DNA of 64,000 nt from Marinilabiliaceae bacterium JC017 (GCA_004296775.1 RHGE01000022.1:20943-84942); one strand, 5' to 3'. Numbered from the stretch's first letter, positions 49,847 through 58,648 are shown. Notes: generated by a model from the sequence alone, not told the origin. Numbers and translations are program-made.

Positions 49847-49939
49847 TTATTTCTTCTTCTTATGTCTGTTTTTTCTTAGTCTTTTTTTACGCTTATGCGT
49901 AGCCATCTTATGTCTTTTCCTCTTTTTACCGCTTGGCAT
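49847..49939 (-). CDS. Very small basic ribosomal-type protein (AURKAIP1/COX24-like)
   Basis: A 30-codon frame starts MPSGKKRKRHKMATHKRKKR and ends in KKKK; about two-thirds of the residues are Lys, Arg or His. Proteins of this sequence are strongly conserved in Bacteroidota and fall in the AURKAIP1/COX24 C-terminal (DUF1713) group, which includes mycobacterial bS22 and mitochondrial mS38. It is probably a small-subunit protein. It lies between HU and rng, which have stayed together in this phylum. Too short for routine gene finders. Ribosome binding here is inferred. Confidence 0.85.
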   Translation of the reverse strand: MPSGKKRKRHKMATHKRKKRLRKNRHKKKK

Positions 49940-49974
49940 AGCTCAACGTTTTTTTAGGATTTATACTCGATTTT

Positions 49975-50259
49975 CTATTTTACGTTATTTTTCACCTTAG
50001 TCACAAAGCTCTTAGAAGGCTTGAATGAAGGTATAAAATGCTCTGGAATAATGATTGTAGTATTCTTTGAAATATTACGAGCAGTTTTCTCAGCCCTTTT
50101 CTTAACGATAAAGCTCCCAAATCCTCTCAAATACACATTTTTACCCTTTACCAGAGATCCCTTAACTGTATCCATGAAGGCCTCAACAGTCTTCTGAACT
50201 GTAACCTTTTCAATTCCAGTATTTTTAGAAATTTCGTTAACGATATCAGCCTTTGTCAT
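49975..50259 (-). CDS. HU-family DNA-binding protein
   Basis: HU dimers bend and compact DNA. The 94-residue product begins MTKADIVNEISKNTGIEKVT and has GRGSFIVKKRAEKTARN-type sequence in the DNA-binding arm region (LRGFGSFIVKKRAEKTARNI), followed by IPEHFIPSFKPSKSF. It is first in a three-gene run with the 30-residue protein and rng. A promoter-like sequence is at 50318-50352. Confidence 0.95.
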   Translation of the reverse strand: MTKADIVNEISKNTGIEKVTVQKTVEAFMDTVKGSLVKGKNVYLRGFGSFIVKKRAEKTARNISKNTTIIIPEHFIPSFKPSKSFVTKVKNNVK

Positions 50260-50317
50260 TTTTTCTAAAATTATTTAATTATCAATTATTTACAGCTACC
50301 TTCGAAAATTCAGATTG

Positions 50318-50352
50318 CAAAGATAAATGAATTCTGAATAAAAAAAAACAAA
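50318..50352 (-). promoter_or_regulatory. Predicted promoter of the HU gene
   Basis: TTTG (50352-50349) is followed after 23 bp by TATCTTTG (50325-50318) on the minus strand, giving a leader of about 55 nt. It is back to back with the mutY -7 box at 50358. Confidence 0.6.
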
Positions 50353-50357
50353 AGGTC

Positions 50358-50365
50358 TACTTTTG
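50358..50365 (+). promoter_or_regulatory. Predicted -7 box for mutY
   Basis: TACTTTTG matches TAnnTTTG, 16 bp upstream of the ATG at 50381. It supports that ATG over the one at 50363, which would overlap the box. Confidence 0.5.
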
Positions 50366-50380
50366 CATAAAATTTTAAAA

Positions 50381-51448
50381 ATGATGGATTTCAGTATTCA
50401 ATTACAAGCATGGTATTCTTCATATGGTCGTTCCCTTCCCTGGCGGCATACAAAAGACCCCTATTCCATCTGGGTCTCAGAAATTATTTTGCAACAAACA
50501 CAAGTAAAACAGGGACTTGACTACTACAACCGTTTCATTAACTCCTTTCCGAACATAGAGGCTTTAGCCGTAGCCGAACAAGATGAAGTGCTCAAACTTT
50601 GGCAAGGATTAGGTTATTACTCCCGGGCAAGAAATCTTCATGCGGCAGCACAATCCATCTTTTTTAAACAAAAAAACGTTTTCCCGAAAAACTACAAAGA
50701 TATATTATTATTAAAAGGTATTGGTCCGTATACGGCCGCCGCTATCGCCTCTTTTGCCTTCAATCTCCCTTATGCCGTTCTTGATGGAAATGTATACCGG
50801 GTATTATCAAGACTTTTTACAATTGAAATTCCAATCGACAGCACTGCAGGGAAAAAGCACTTTCAGGAACTGGCCAACCAACTATTAGACAAAAGAAACC
50901 CTGCATTACATAACCAGGCAATTATGGATTTTGGAGCCATTTGTTGCACACCAACTTCACCTAAGTGCACTGAATGTCCTTTCCAAACTACCTGCAAAGC
51001 CTATCTGACCAATACCGTAATTGATTTTCCAAAAAAAGGAAAACGAACAAAGCAACGTCACCGCTATTTCACCTTTTTCTTTTTTGACATCCATCACTCA
51101 ACCTACATAAATAAACGCGGGAATAATGATATCTGGACTGGTTTATATGAATTTCCGTTAATAGAAACGAATCAAAAAACATCCCTAAAAGAGGTAAAAA
51201 AAATATTTCTGACACAAAACCTCCCCTATACCAATATCACTATCAAAAAGGCCACTACTTACAAACATGTCCTTTCCCATCAAATAATCCATGCTACTTT
51301 TTTCAAGGTCAGCACAAATGAGCACAAGTTGACACATTGGCAGCAAAAACCATTACAAAGGATACCAATATCCGAATTACAAAACTATCCATTCCCTCAA
51401 TTAATTATCAAATTCCTGAACGACAACAACTTTATTTCATCCAAATAA
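50381..51448 (+). CDS. mutY: A/G-specific adenine DNA glycosylase
   Basis: MutY removes adenine mispaired with 8-oxoguanine. The 355-residue product has the catalytic Glu in SEIILQQTQVKQG, the helix-hairpin-helix segment LLLKGIGPYTAAAIASFAF, catalytic Asp in LDGNVYRVLSRLF and an iron-sulfur loop CTPTSPKCTECPFQTTC (Cys-x6-Cys-x2-Cys-x5-Cys). A NUDIX-like C-terminal domain follows. It is the first gene of a run leading to ssb and gldE. Confidence 0.96.
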   Translation: MMDFSIQLQAWYSSYGRSLPWRHTKDPYSIWVSEIILQQTQVKQGLDYYNRFINSFPNIEALAVAEQDEVLKLWQGLGYYSRARNLHAAAQSIFFKQKNVFPKNYKDILLLKGIGPYTAAAIASFAFNLPYAVLDGNVYRVLSRLFTIEIPIDSTAGKKHFQELANQLLDKRNPALHNQAIMDFGAICCTPTSPKCTECPFQTTCKAYLTNTVIDFPKKGKRTKQRHRYFTFFFFDIHHSTYINKRGNNDIWTGLYEFPLIETNQKTSLKEVKKIFLTQNLPYTNITIKKATTYKHVLSHQIIHATFFKVSTNEHKLTHWQQKPLQRIPISELQNYPFPQLIIKFLNDNNFISSK

Positions 51449-51512
51449 AAGCCCGTTTGAAATACACGCAAAGTTTTGTAATTTTAAATTTTGAACATAA
51501 AACAAACACACC

Positions 51513-51992
51513 ATGTCTGTTAATAAAGTAATACTTATTGGGAACGTAGGTAAAGACCCGGAAATCAGATACCTTGACAACAACGTTGCCGTAGCTAATT
51601 TTTCGATTGCAACTACTGAACGCGGCTTCACAACCAGAGATGGACAGACTGTCCCTGAACGTACAGAATGGCATAACATTGTGGCATGGCGCGGCCTTGC
51701 TCAAATAGTGGAGAAATACGTAAAAAAAGGAACACAACTATTCATCGAAGGAAAAATCCGCACCCGATCATATGATGACAAAGACGGAAATAAACGATAT
51801 GTCACTGAGGTTTATGCAGACAACCTTCAACTTTTAGGAAAAAAAACAGACAATCCGGCAACGGGAGTAGAGCCATCAACAACGAGCGTTACACAACAGC
51901 CATCTCAAGTTCAACAAACCAATAATACAGCAACCCCGCAAAACGAAGATAATTTCTTAGGCGGAGATGATACGGATGATCTACCGTTCTAA
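51513..51992 (+). CDS. ssb: Single-stranded DNA-binding protein
   Basis: SSB coats single-stranded DNA in replication and repair. The 159-residue product has the OB fold (MSVNKVILIGNVGKDPEIRY, EWHNIVAWRGLAQIVEKYVK), a low-complexity Gln/Thr linker and the acidic tail DDTDDLPF that recruits partner proteins. It lies between mutY and gldE, as in other Bacteroidota. Confidence 0.97.
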   Translation: MSVNKVILIGNVGKDPEIRYLDNNVAVANFSIATTERGFTTRDGQTVPERTEWHNIVAWRGLAQIVEKYVKKGTQLFIEGKIRTRSYDDKDGNKRYVTEVYADNLQLLGKKTDNPATGVEPSTTSVTQQPSQVQQTNNTATPQNEDNFLGGDDTDDLPF

Positions 51993-52025
51993 TTCGTTAC
52001 ATTGTTTAATTAAAAACTAAGTTGA

Positions 52026-53363
52026 TTGGAAACGGAACTTATTCAACAATTTATTTTACCTGGTATTTTTAATGTTGTATTTCATCCATTTACAATAGCA
52101 ACCTTTCTGGGTATAGCAACAACCATAGTGTTATTAATTTCCTCTGCCGCAATTTCGGGGGCAGAGGTTGCTTATTTTTCACTTAAACCCAAAGACATTG
52201 AAATATTAAAAGCACAACAAACAAAAAAAAATAAACTTGTACTTAAGCATCTCAAAGATCCCGAATTACTACTGGCAACGATATTAATTGCCAACAACTT
52301 CGTCAATGTAGGCATTGTTATCCTATCCTCATTTGTCGCCACTTCATTAGTTGATTTTGGAACATCAACTACGATCAAGTTTATTTTTGAAATCATCATT
52401 ATTACCTCCCTTATCTTATTCTTTGGAGAAATCCTCCCGAAAGTCTATGCGGCCCAGTTTGCAAGGAAATTTGCAGGACTCATGGCCTATCCGCTATTAC
52501 TAATGAAAAAGGCATTAAATCCGTTAGGTATTCTTCTTGCCAAGTCAACCAATGTCGTGAACAAACGAATTGCAAAAAAAACAAAATCTATCTCTTTGGA
52601 TGACTTGTCACATGCGCTGGAACTAACAAGTGGCGACATTACAGACGAAAAAGATATACTTGAAGGGATCGTAAAATTTAGCAATATCAATGTTGCTGAA
52701 ATAATGACCGCAAGAGTTGATGTTATCGATATTGAAATAAAAAGCGATTACAATAAGGTACTTCAAGTAATTATTGAATCGGGTTACTCGCGTATTCCTG
52801 TTTTTGAAGATACACCGGATAATGTAAAAGGCATTTTATACGTTAAGGACCTATTGCCACACATTCATAAAGAAAACACCTTTTCATGGCAATCCCTCAT
52901 ACGAAAAGCCTATTATGTCCCTGAAACAAAAATGATTAATGACCTTCTTGAAGAGTTTCAATCAAAAAAAATACACATGGCCATTGTCGTAGATGAATAC
53001 GGAGGCACATCAGGCATTGTCACATTAGAAGATATTCTGGAAGAAATTGTTGGGGAGATAAGCGACGAACTGGATGATGACGAAGCTTTTTTCTCCAGAT
53101 TACCAGACGGATCATACGTTTTCGAAGGAAAAACGCAATTAAACGATTTTCATAAAGTAACGGAAACGGATGAAACAATATTCGAATCAGTTAGAGGCGA
53201 TGCCGAAACACTGGCAGGACTAATTCTGGAAATCAAAGGCGAAATCCCCAAGAAACATGAAACCATTAAGTTTGGTTCATACGCGTTCACCATTTTAGCC
53301 GCAGACAATAGACGTATTAAAAAAGTCAAGTTCAACGTTAACCAAAATGCAAAACAATCATAA
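52026..53363 (+). CDS. gldE: Gliding motility-associated protein GldE (CNNM/CorC-type)
   Basis: GldE is a membrane protein with a DUF21 domain (about residues 25-200, with three or four hydrophobic segments), a CBS pair (210-330; [40 protein letters not shown]) and a CorC/HlyC C-terminal domain. In Flavobacterium it is linked to gliding together with GldD. The start here is TTG at 52026; no ATG lies nearby upstream. gldD begins right at its stop. Whether this organism glides cannot be told from the window; ion transport is another possible role. Confidence 0.9.
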   Translation: METELIQQFILPGIFNVVFHPFTIATFLGIATTIVLLISSAAISGAEVAYFSLKPKDIEILKAQQTKKNKLVLKHLKDPELLLATILIANNFVNVGIVILSSFVATSLVDFGTSTTIKFIFEIIIITSLILFFGEILPKVYAAQFARKFAGLMAYPLLLMKKALNPLGILLAKSTNVVNKRIAKKTKSISLDDLSHALELTSGDITDEKDILEGIVKFSNINVAEIMTARVDVIDIEIKSDYNKVLQVIIESGYSRIPVFEDTPDNVKGILYVKDLLPHIHKENTFSWQSLIRKAYYVPETKMINDLLEEFQSKKIHMAIVVDEYGGTSGIVTLEDILEEIVGEISDELDDDEAFFSRLPDGSYVFEGKTQLNDFHKVTETDETIFESVRGDAETLAGLILEIKGEIPKKHETIKFGSYAFTILAADNRRIKKVKFNVNQNAKQS

Positions 53364-53951
53364 ATGCAAAAGCCGATTAAATTAACGATCCACACAGGGA
53401 TGATTCTTGTATTTGTCATTGTACTTTTAGGGTGCCAGCGCAATTACACACCCAAATCGAGAGGGTATTTTCGCATAGAATTCCCCGAAAAGACCTATCA
53501 ACGGCTCGATTCTATTTATCCCTATTCTTTCGATTACCCGGCATATGCCAAAATCGAACCGGCAATAAACAAACACAGTGAAGCCTATTGGGCCAATGTC
53601 GTTTTTCCAACCTTAAACGGCACCATCTACCTAAGCTACAAACCACTGCACAACAACCTTGCGGAGATTATTGAAGATAGCCGAAAAATGGCCTATAAGC
53701 ACACGATAAAAGCTGATGCAATCAATGAGCAATACTTTGCCAATGAAAAAGACCAGGTTTATGGCACCTTGTACGAAATAAAAGGAGATGCCGCTTCATC
53801 AATCCAGTTTACCCTTACCGATAGCTCATCACACTTTTTACGTGGCTCCTTATACTTCAATGCAGTGCCTAACAAAGACAGTTTGGCACCAGTCATCAAC
53901 TTTGTAAAAAAAGATGTGATACACCTGATGGAATCCCTAAAGTGGAAATAA
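53364..53951 (+). CDS. gldD: Gliding motility lipoprotein GldD
   Basis: The 195-residue product has a lipoprotein signal with the lipobox LLGC (VFVIVLLGCQRNYTP) and the family core RGYFRIEFPEKTYQRLDSIY. GldD is needed for gliding and type IX secretion in Flavobacterium, but is also present in non-gliding Bacteroidota. Its ATG directly follows the gldE stop codon, so the two are coupled. Confidence 0.9.
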   Translation: MQKPIKLTIHTGMILVFVIVLLGCQRNYTPKSRGYFRIEFPEKTYQRLDSIYPYSFDYPAYAKIEPAINKHSEAYWANVVFPTLNGTIYLSYKPLHNNLAEIIEDSRKMAYKHTIKADAINEQYFANEKDQVYGTLYEIKGDAASSIQFTLTDSSSHFLRGSLYFNAVPNKDSLAPVINFVKKDVIHLMESLKWK

Positions 53952-53968
53952 TTTGATCCTATTCTCTC

Positions 53969-54607
53969 ATGCCTCTTTTTAAACACTTAAAATTTAACAA
54001 CCACCAGCTAGCCATCTGGAAGGTGGACGAAACCGTAGATGAACTACTTCAGGAAGCAGACTTATCACAAGCAGATCTGGAAAAACTAAACACGTTCAAA
54101 CATGAACCACGAAAAAAAGAGTGGCTAACAGCACGCGTATTGGTAAAAATAATAACAGGCAAGCCCCTGCAAATAATCTACACCCCCAGCGGAAAACCCT
54201 TTTTCAAAGATAATTCCGCTCATTTAAGCATTACCCATTGCAAAGGATTTGTGGGAGTAACCATTTCAACACAGCCAACAGCTCTGGACATGGAAATCGT
54301 CGCCCAGCGGATTGCCCCGATTCATAACCGATTTATCAACGAAAAGGAGCTCGCTTTTATTCCTGACCATCAAAAACTGGCCTATTTCACACTGATATGG
54401 TCGGCCAAAGAGACCCTTTATAAACTCTTTGACAAGCAACAAGTCATTTTCAAAGATCACCTGCTAATTGAACCATTCCAGCTAAATCAACAAGGAACCA
54501 TTCAGGCGCTCTTCTCTTTTAACGAGATCCACGAAAAAATAGAAATAAACTATATCACACGCCCTGAATTCACCCTCGTGTATTATTTTAAACCAGCTCA
54601 TTCATGA
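53969..54607 (+). CDS. 4'-phosphopantetheinyl transferase (Sfp-type)
   Basis: This enzyme would attach the phosphopantetheine arm of CoA to carrier proteins. The 212-residue product has the pattern HLSITHCKGFVGVTIS, the Mg-binding LDMEIV and the motif WSAKETLYKLF. Sfp-type enzymes may serve the fatty-acid ACP or secondary-metabolite carriers; no carrier gene is close. Its stop overlaps the start of the GGGPS-like gene by 4 bp. Confidence 0.88.
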   Translation: MPLFKHLKFNNHQLAIWKVDETVDELLQEADLSQADLEKLNTFKHEPRKKEWLTARVLVKIITGKPLQIIYTPSGKPFFKDNSAHLSITHCKGFVGVTISTQPTALDMEIVAQRIAPIHNRFINEKELAFIPDHQKLAYFTLIWSAKETLYKLFDKQQVIFKDHLLIEPFQLNQQGTIQALFSFNEIHEKIEINYITRPEFTLVYYFKPAHS

Positions 54608-55335
54608 TTTACGAGAATATTCTAAAAAAATACCACGCAGGAGAAAAACAACTGGCTTACCTTATTGATCCTGACAAAACAAAAATAACGGATCTCAATA
54701 CAATCAGTCAATTAATCCGGGAGGTCACACCTGACCTCATCCTGGTTGGAGGAAGCCTGGTTTCATGTAACATTAAAGCGTTCATACACAAGTTAAAAGA
54801 AAAAATAACAACGCCGGTTATTCTATTTCCGGGCAGCATATTACAATTCTCTGACAGCGCCGACGGATTACTCTTTTTATCATTACTTTCCGGGAGAAAT
54901 CCCGAATTATTGATTGGCCAACATGTGGCGGCGGCACCACTTATCAAACAATCAGGCATGGAGGTCATGGCCACCGGCTACATCCTGATTGAGTCCGGCC
55001 GCACAACTTCTGTGGGGTATATGAGTAACACCTTGCCCATCCCCTCCAACAAAAGTGACATTGTTGCAGCCACAGCCATAGCCGGCGAGATGCTCGGCAT
55101 GAAACTCATCTACCTTGAAGCCGGAAGCGGCGCTTTAGAACCGGTACCAACATCGGTAATAACAGACGTTAAAGCACAACTAAACATCCCCCTGATAGTT
55201 GGAGGCGGTCTTAACACCGCATCAAAAGTAGAAGCTGCCTGCCAGGCCGGTGCCGACATCATTGTGGTTGGTAATGCCCTGGAAAAAGACCCTTCCCTTT
55301 TAAAGGAATTTCATACGATAGTTAAATCTTTTTAA
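54604..55335 (+). CDS. Geranylgeranylglyceryl phosphate synthase-like protein (PcrB/GGGPS family)
   Basis: The 243-residue TIM-barrel product has LIDPDKTKI, LVGGSLVSCNI, LFPGSILQFS, LEAGSGALEPVP and VGGGLNTASK, the prenyl-glyceryl phosphate synthase motifs. These enzymes join a polyprenyl diphosphate to sn-glycerol 1-phosphate, the first step of archaeal ether lipids. Bacterial members occur in Bacillus (PcrB) and Bacteroidota. The prenyl chain length and end product here are unknown. It is last in the gldE run and ends tail-to-tail with the PafA-like gene. Confidence 0.88.
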   Translation: MIYENILKKYHAGEKQLAYLIDPDKTKITDLNTISQLIREVTPDLILVGGSLVSCNIKAFIHKLKEKITTPVILFPGSILQFSDSADGLLFLSLLSGRNPELLIGQHVAAAPLIKQSGMEVMATGYILIESGRTTSVGYMSNTLPIPSNKSDIVAATAIAGEMLGMKLIYLEAGSGALEPVPTSVITDVKAQLNIPLIVGGGLNTASKVEAACQAGADIIVVGNALEKDPSLLKEFHTIVKSF

Positions 55336-56939
55336 GGCAATAACTCCACAATCGGTTCGCCCTCACACCCGGATGGGAAAGGAATCTCCAGAAACGAACA
55401 AATAGTCGGGGCTACATCAACCATGTCAAGCGCCCGCATGACCCGTTGCCGGTTTATTTTCCATCCATAAAAAATAAGTGGCACTCTTTTTTTAGACCAA
55501 TATTTCGCTACCACAGCACCACTCTCAAGCTCTTCCTTCCAGCCTGGCTCCAACGCCAACAAAACATCTCCGGAACGTTTGGGATGATAAGCTCTTTTGA
55601 GGCTCTGTAACACAGGCAAATCAGCCGGAGCGCGCATAATATCACTGGCAGGAACGGCATAAGCAACACCTTGTACCTGCAATAAAAAATCGGCCGCCTT
55701 CCGTTCAATATCCTGAATGTCTAAATCTGATTTCTCAAGCAAATCATGATTCAAATAGATCTGTCCGTCATGATACGACTTCACCCACTTTCCCTGTCCA
55801 TGAACGGCCATTAAATACAAATTAAGCAACGAAGCGGCTTTTCTCCCATTAAACACCCCATTACCAGTATCATGTGAATTATCACCCTGATCCTGCGGTT
55901 GATTAACACCAGTGGTAACCACCAGAACATTTTCAAGCCCCATGTATTCATCAAGAAAACCAAGCAAATCGGCTATCTCCGTATCCAATCGTAACAACAT
56001 ATCTTCCGTTTCGGTATCGTAAGGTCCGGCTTTGGGTCTAACACCGGGCTTGGCAGAGAAGTTAACCGTTAAAAAATCGGGATGATCATCTTTTCCAAAT
56101 CGTTCTTCCATTATTAAGGATACCGCAAAATCCCTTACCATTTTATTTCCATAGGGCGAATGACAAACAAGACCATAACCTTCTAATCCTTTATCTTTCC
56201 CTAATGAATAAAGAAAGGAATGCTCTTTTTTAAGGTCTTTTTTGTAGTAGTTAAACTCATGATACGACTGTAAATCATACATGGGTCCCCATTCCCGCTC
56301 ACTATATAATTCCGGAAACGCTTTATCATTAAAGTTATTAACCCACGTGGGAATACCGTTGCCCGATGAATCGGCCGGAGATATAAATCGACCAGAAACA
56401 GCATCCAGCCAATAATAGGGTTTATTAACGTGACCGAAGGCCCACGCCTGGTTATTGCCTGAAAAGCCTACGGAAGCAATCAAAGAACTATCCACGTACA
56501 ACTTATAGAGTTCTTCACTGATAGTGGTAGACATCATATACTTCCCCGACGGCGCCTGAGATGTTTCGCCATTTTCTGCCATGGGGCCTTCAAGCGCTGC
56601 CACTTGCTTTTTTAGCATAGGATCATACCATTGATCTGAGATAATGCCATGAGTAGAAGGATAAGCACCGGTATAAAACGTGGCCAGCGTACTACCTTTA
56701 TAATTTGATCCCGAAGTATAGGACGCATTAGGCGCAAAAGCACCGCCTTGCATCAAACGATTAAATCCGTCCTCCTTGAACTTATCCCGATAGACCATCA
56801 GCTGCTGTGAGCTCAACTCATCTACCATTAGAAAAAGTACCAACTTAGGCTGTTGTGATGGTATTTGTCTCTGAGAAAAACCAGATAACGAAGATAAAAG
56901 CCAAACAAAAACCACACAAAAAATCCATTTCTCTTTCAT
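55332..56939 (-). CDS. PafA-like alkaline phosphatase-fold protein, probable pseudoenzyme
   Basis: The 535-residue product (start 56939) has a signal peptide (MKEKWIFCVVFVWLLSSLSG) and the alkaline-phosphatase fold as in PafA (VDELSSQQLM, FYTGAYPSTHGIISDQWYD, PYDTETEDMLLRLDTEIADL, VPLIFYG). Of the usual active-site residues, only Asp40 remains. The nucleophile Thr position is Lys81, the Asp/His of STDxxGH are Pro298/Pro302, the Asp-His of ADHG is missing in TTGVNQ (342-347) and the His of THGS is replaced in GAVVAKY. It is probably secreted and not a phosphatase. A binding or scaffold role is a guess. Confidence 0.85.
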   Translation of the reverse strand: MKEKWIFCVVFVWLLSSLSGFSQRQIPSQQPKLVLFLMVDELSSQQLMVYRDKFKEDGFNRLMQGGAFAPNASYTSGSNYKGSTLATFYTGAYPSTHGIISDQWYDPMLKKQVAALEGPMAENGETSQAPSGKYMMSTTISEELYKLYVDSSLIASVGFSGNNQAWAFGHVNKPYYWLDAVSGRFISPADSSGNGIPTWVNNFNDKAFPELYSEREWGPMYDLQSYHEFNYYKKDLKKEHSFLYSLGKDKGLEGYGLVCHSPYGNKMVRDFAVSLIMEERFGKDDHPDFLTVNFSAKPGVRPKAGPYDTETEDMLLRLDTEIADLLGFLDEYMGLENVLVVTTGVNQPQDQGDNSHDTGNGVFNGRKAASLLNLYLMAVHGQGKWVKSYHDGQIYLNHDLLEKSDLDIQDIERKAADFLLQVQGVAYAVPASDIMRAPADLPVLQSLKRAYHPKRSGDVLLALEPGWKEELESGAVVAKYWSKKRVPLIFYGWKINRQRVMRALDMVDVAPTICSFLEIPFPSGCEGEPIVELLP

Positions 56940-56959
56940 GACTCCCAATTTTAAAGAGC

Positions 56960-56990
56960 CAAAGATAATTATCTGTGCAAGGCATTCAAA
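56960..56990 (-). promoter_or_regulatory. Predicted promoter of the PafA-like gene
   Basis: TTTG (56990-56987) is followed after 19 bp by TATCTTTG (56967-56960) on the minus strand, a full match to both consensus elements, with a leader of about 15 nt before the ATG at 56939. A living promoter argues that the degenerate protein is still made. Confidence 0.65.
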
Positions 56991-57008
56991 AAAAAGAGAA
57001 ATAGCGTG

Positions 57009-57383
57009 TTAATTTTCCTTTTCTTTTTCTTTAGAAAGCACCGAATTGGCATACAACAAAACATCTACATCCTCGGTAAAAATAATGCCTCCCGACTCCG
57101 ATTTGTAGACTAATCTTGTAACAATCTCAGAAAAATCCAATATACGCTCCGGACGATCGATCATCTCAATCACAATGGGTTTTTTATCTGACAGATTAAA
57201 TACCTTTACATTATTAACAATACTGTCGGCCCCATAAGAGATGATACCCCGGGTAACCGTAGCACCCGCAATCTTATACTTCTTTGCCGCAAAAATGATG
57301 GCTTCAAATAACGGACGCTGATAAACCCGGTCTTCTTCTCCAATGATTATTTTCAGCTTCTTAACCTTTCCTTCCAAAATCAT
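57009..57383 (-). CDS. DUF190-family protein
   Basis: The 124-residue product has the DUF190 pattern KLKIIIGEEDRVYQRPLFEA, IAGATVTRGIISYGADSIV and PIVIEMIDRPERI. The fold is related to PII and divalent-cation tolerance proteins, and members often neighbour CrcB fluoride channels, but none is seen here. Cytoplasmic and soluble. It may be transcribed alone or ahead of the PafA-like gene. Confidence 0.85.
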   Translation of the reverse strand: MILEGKVKKLKIIIGEEDRVYQRPLFEAIIFAAKKYKIAGATVTRGIISYGADSIVNNVKVFNLSDKKPIVIEMIDRPERILDFSEIVTRLVYKSESGGIIFTEDVDVLLYANSVLSKEKEKEN

Positions 57384-58086
57384 AGTGAGGTTTTAATGGT
57401 GATAAATTACACAGACATCAAATTACGGATTAAAACATACAATAACAAGGTCTTGCTCATCGCATAAATAATTCCTCCTTACAACGGCAAGGTTCTATGT
57501 TTTTTCAGGAGTAGCCTGAAAAAAAGCCTCTTCGTGGGATGTTACCTTTAGTTTGTTGTTTTAACAAGATTCATTATACACCGCGGAGGCGCTGAGACGC
57601 AGAGATTTTTTCATCAATTGGGAGTTGAGATTGTTCTTTGGAAAGTACAGGTTGTTTCAAAATATTTCTATCTGTTTCAATGTATCTCCATTTATCTCTA
57701 AGTGTTTCCATTTATTTCCCCCCTCTATCTTCTGGCCTCTATCCTCTCTATCTATATATTTCCATCCAATTTGAACAACATGTTGGTAAAAGTTACTCCC
57801 TAAGCGCCTATTCTAAATTAATGATTGACGTAGATAATAGTCAGAGATGGCCGTTGCCCATATTGACGACTGTACAACCAGATCCTACCTCTAGTTTTGA
57901 CAACTCCAATACAAATCAACTGTATAACACAAAAATCCAATCGACGAGCTGGACCATGATGATCCGAAGCGCGTGAGCCCGTCATACCGATTAGTAATTA
58001 AAATGCCCACTTAATGCGCTTCGCTTTTAATTGACCTTTAATTATCTATCGGCATTACACCAAGGTCATTCTTAAATTGGTTAGGT
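57384..58086. other. Gene-poor region with repeat fragments
   Basis: I find no believable coding frame here. The stretch has a perfect 10-bp hairpin (TTTTTTCAGG/CCTGAAAAAA, 57500-57524) whose T run is on the wrong side for a terminator, a CGCAGAG motif at 57598 that recurs at 62592, a low-complexity TATCTC/TTTCC region at 57660-57770, and the first copy of the GATGGCC repeat at 57838. Confidence 0.6.
57838..57889 (+). repeat. GATGGCC repeat, copy A
   Basis: This 52-bp segment (AGTCAGAGATGGCCGTTGCC, then a TGACGACTGTACAACCA block) matches copy B at 58301-58353 almost exactly, and copies C (58511-58551) and D (62041-62083) in part. The core ATGGCC-NNN-G(G/C)CCAT is a near palindrome. Confidence 0.9.
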
Positions 58087-58250
58087 GTCAAATAAGCGGG
58101 CCGATGCAGGCGCGACGCAGATGAATGCGGGAATTCCGGCTAGTGGGTTAGCAAAAATTCATCAAGGAGGCGGGCGGAAGCGTTTATTTGACTAGAGTTT
58201 TTTGGTTCCTTTTTGGGGCGATGCCAAAAAGGGACTAGGGTCCGGGACAA
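58087..58250 (+). repeat. 164-bp inverted repeat, left copy
   Basis: This segment and the reverse complement of 62148-62311 are both 164 bp, both run from GTCAAATAAGCGGGCC to GGGACAA, and match at an estimated 85-90% by eye without gaps. The pair brackets fusA2. Stop codons interrupt all frames, so this is not a gene now. A decayed shared element or a dispersed intergenic repeat is likely. Confidence 0.9.
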
Positions 58251-58267
58251 CGTCCCGATTAAAATAT

Positions 58268-58301
58268 AGAGTCTTCAAGTCTTGACATCCTGACATAAGG
58301 T
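58268..58301 (+). repeat. 34-bp direct repeat (other copy at 61755-61788)
   Basis: AGAGTCTTCAAGTCTTGACA and the following bases to AAGGT recur at 61755-61788 with three or four changes. Here it directly abuts copy B of the GATGGCC repeat, so the two form a composite. Confidence 0.8.
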
Positions 58302-58353
58302 GAGTCAGAGATGGCCGTAGCCCATATTGACGACTGTACAACCAAATCCTACC
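58301..58353 (+). repeat. GATGGCC repeat, copy B
   Basis: Nearly identical to copy A over 52 bp, with GTAGCC for GTTGCC and CAAATCC for CAGATCC. Confidence 0.9.
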
Positions 58354-58510
58354 GTTACCTTCAAATCAGAAAAAATAGAGATACTTCTCACTACCTGGAA
58401 AAATACACTCTTGAATATCTTAAGAACAAACTAATACACCTTGAACAAGCTGTATCCAAGACAAAAGTACTAATCTCTGACAGTGAGTCACTTTGTAAGT
58501 TTGTTATGTG

Positions 58511-58551
58511 ATAGTCAGAGATGGCCGTTGCCCATACTGACGACATGATAA
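58511..58551 (+). repeat. GATGGCC repeat, copy C
   Basis: It shares ATAGTCAGAGATGGCCGTTG and CCCATA(C)TGACGAC with copy A, then diverges into ATGATAACA, which resembles the end of copy D. Confidence 0.85.
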
Positions 58552-58648
58552 CATTAAAAACTTGTTGAATAATTAAAAACAGATAGGAATGACCACCCCT
58601 CTTTGAAAATAAACCAAATACCAGATGAACCAATCGCAGTGAGCTATT

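Noticed and set aside
57500..57524. Perfect hairpin TTTTTTCAGG/CCTGAAAAAA as a terminator
   Set aside because: The T run precedes the stem on both strands, so no U tract follows the hairpin.
57638..57976. 112-codon plus-strand frame
   Set aside because: Low-complexity start, then runs through the GATGGCC repeat; no family resemblance.
58311..58511. 66-codon plus-strand frame
   Set aside because: Begins inside repeat copy B and ends in copy C; looks like repeat translation.
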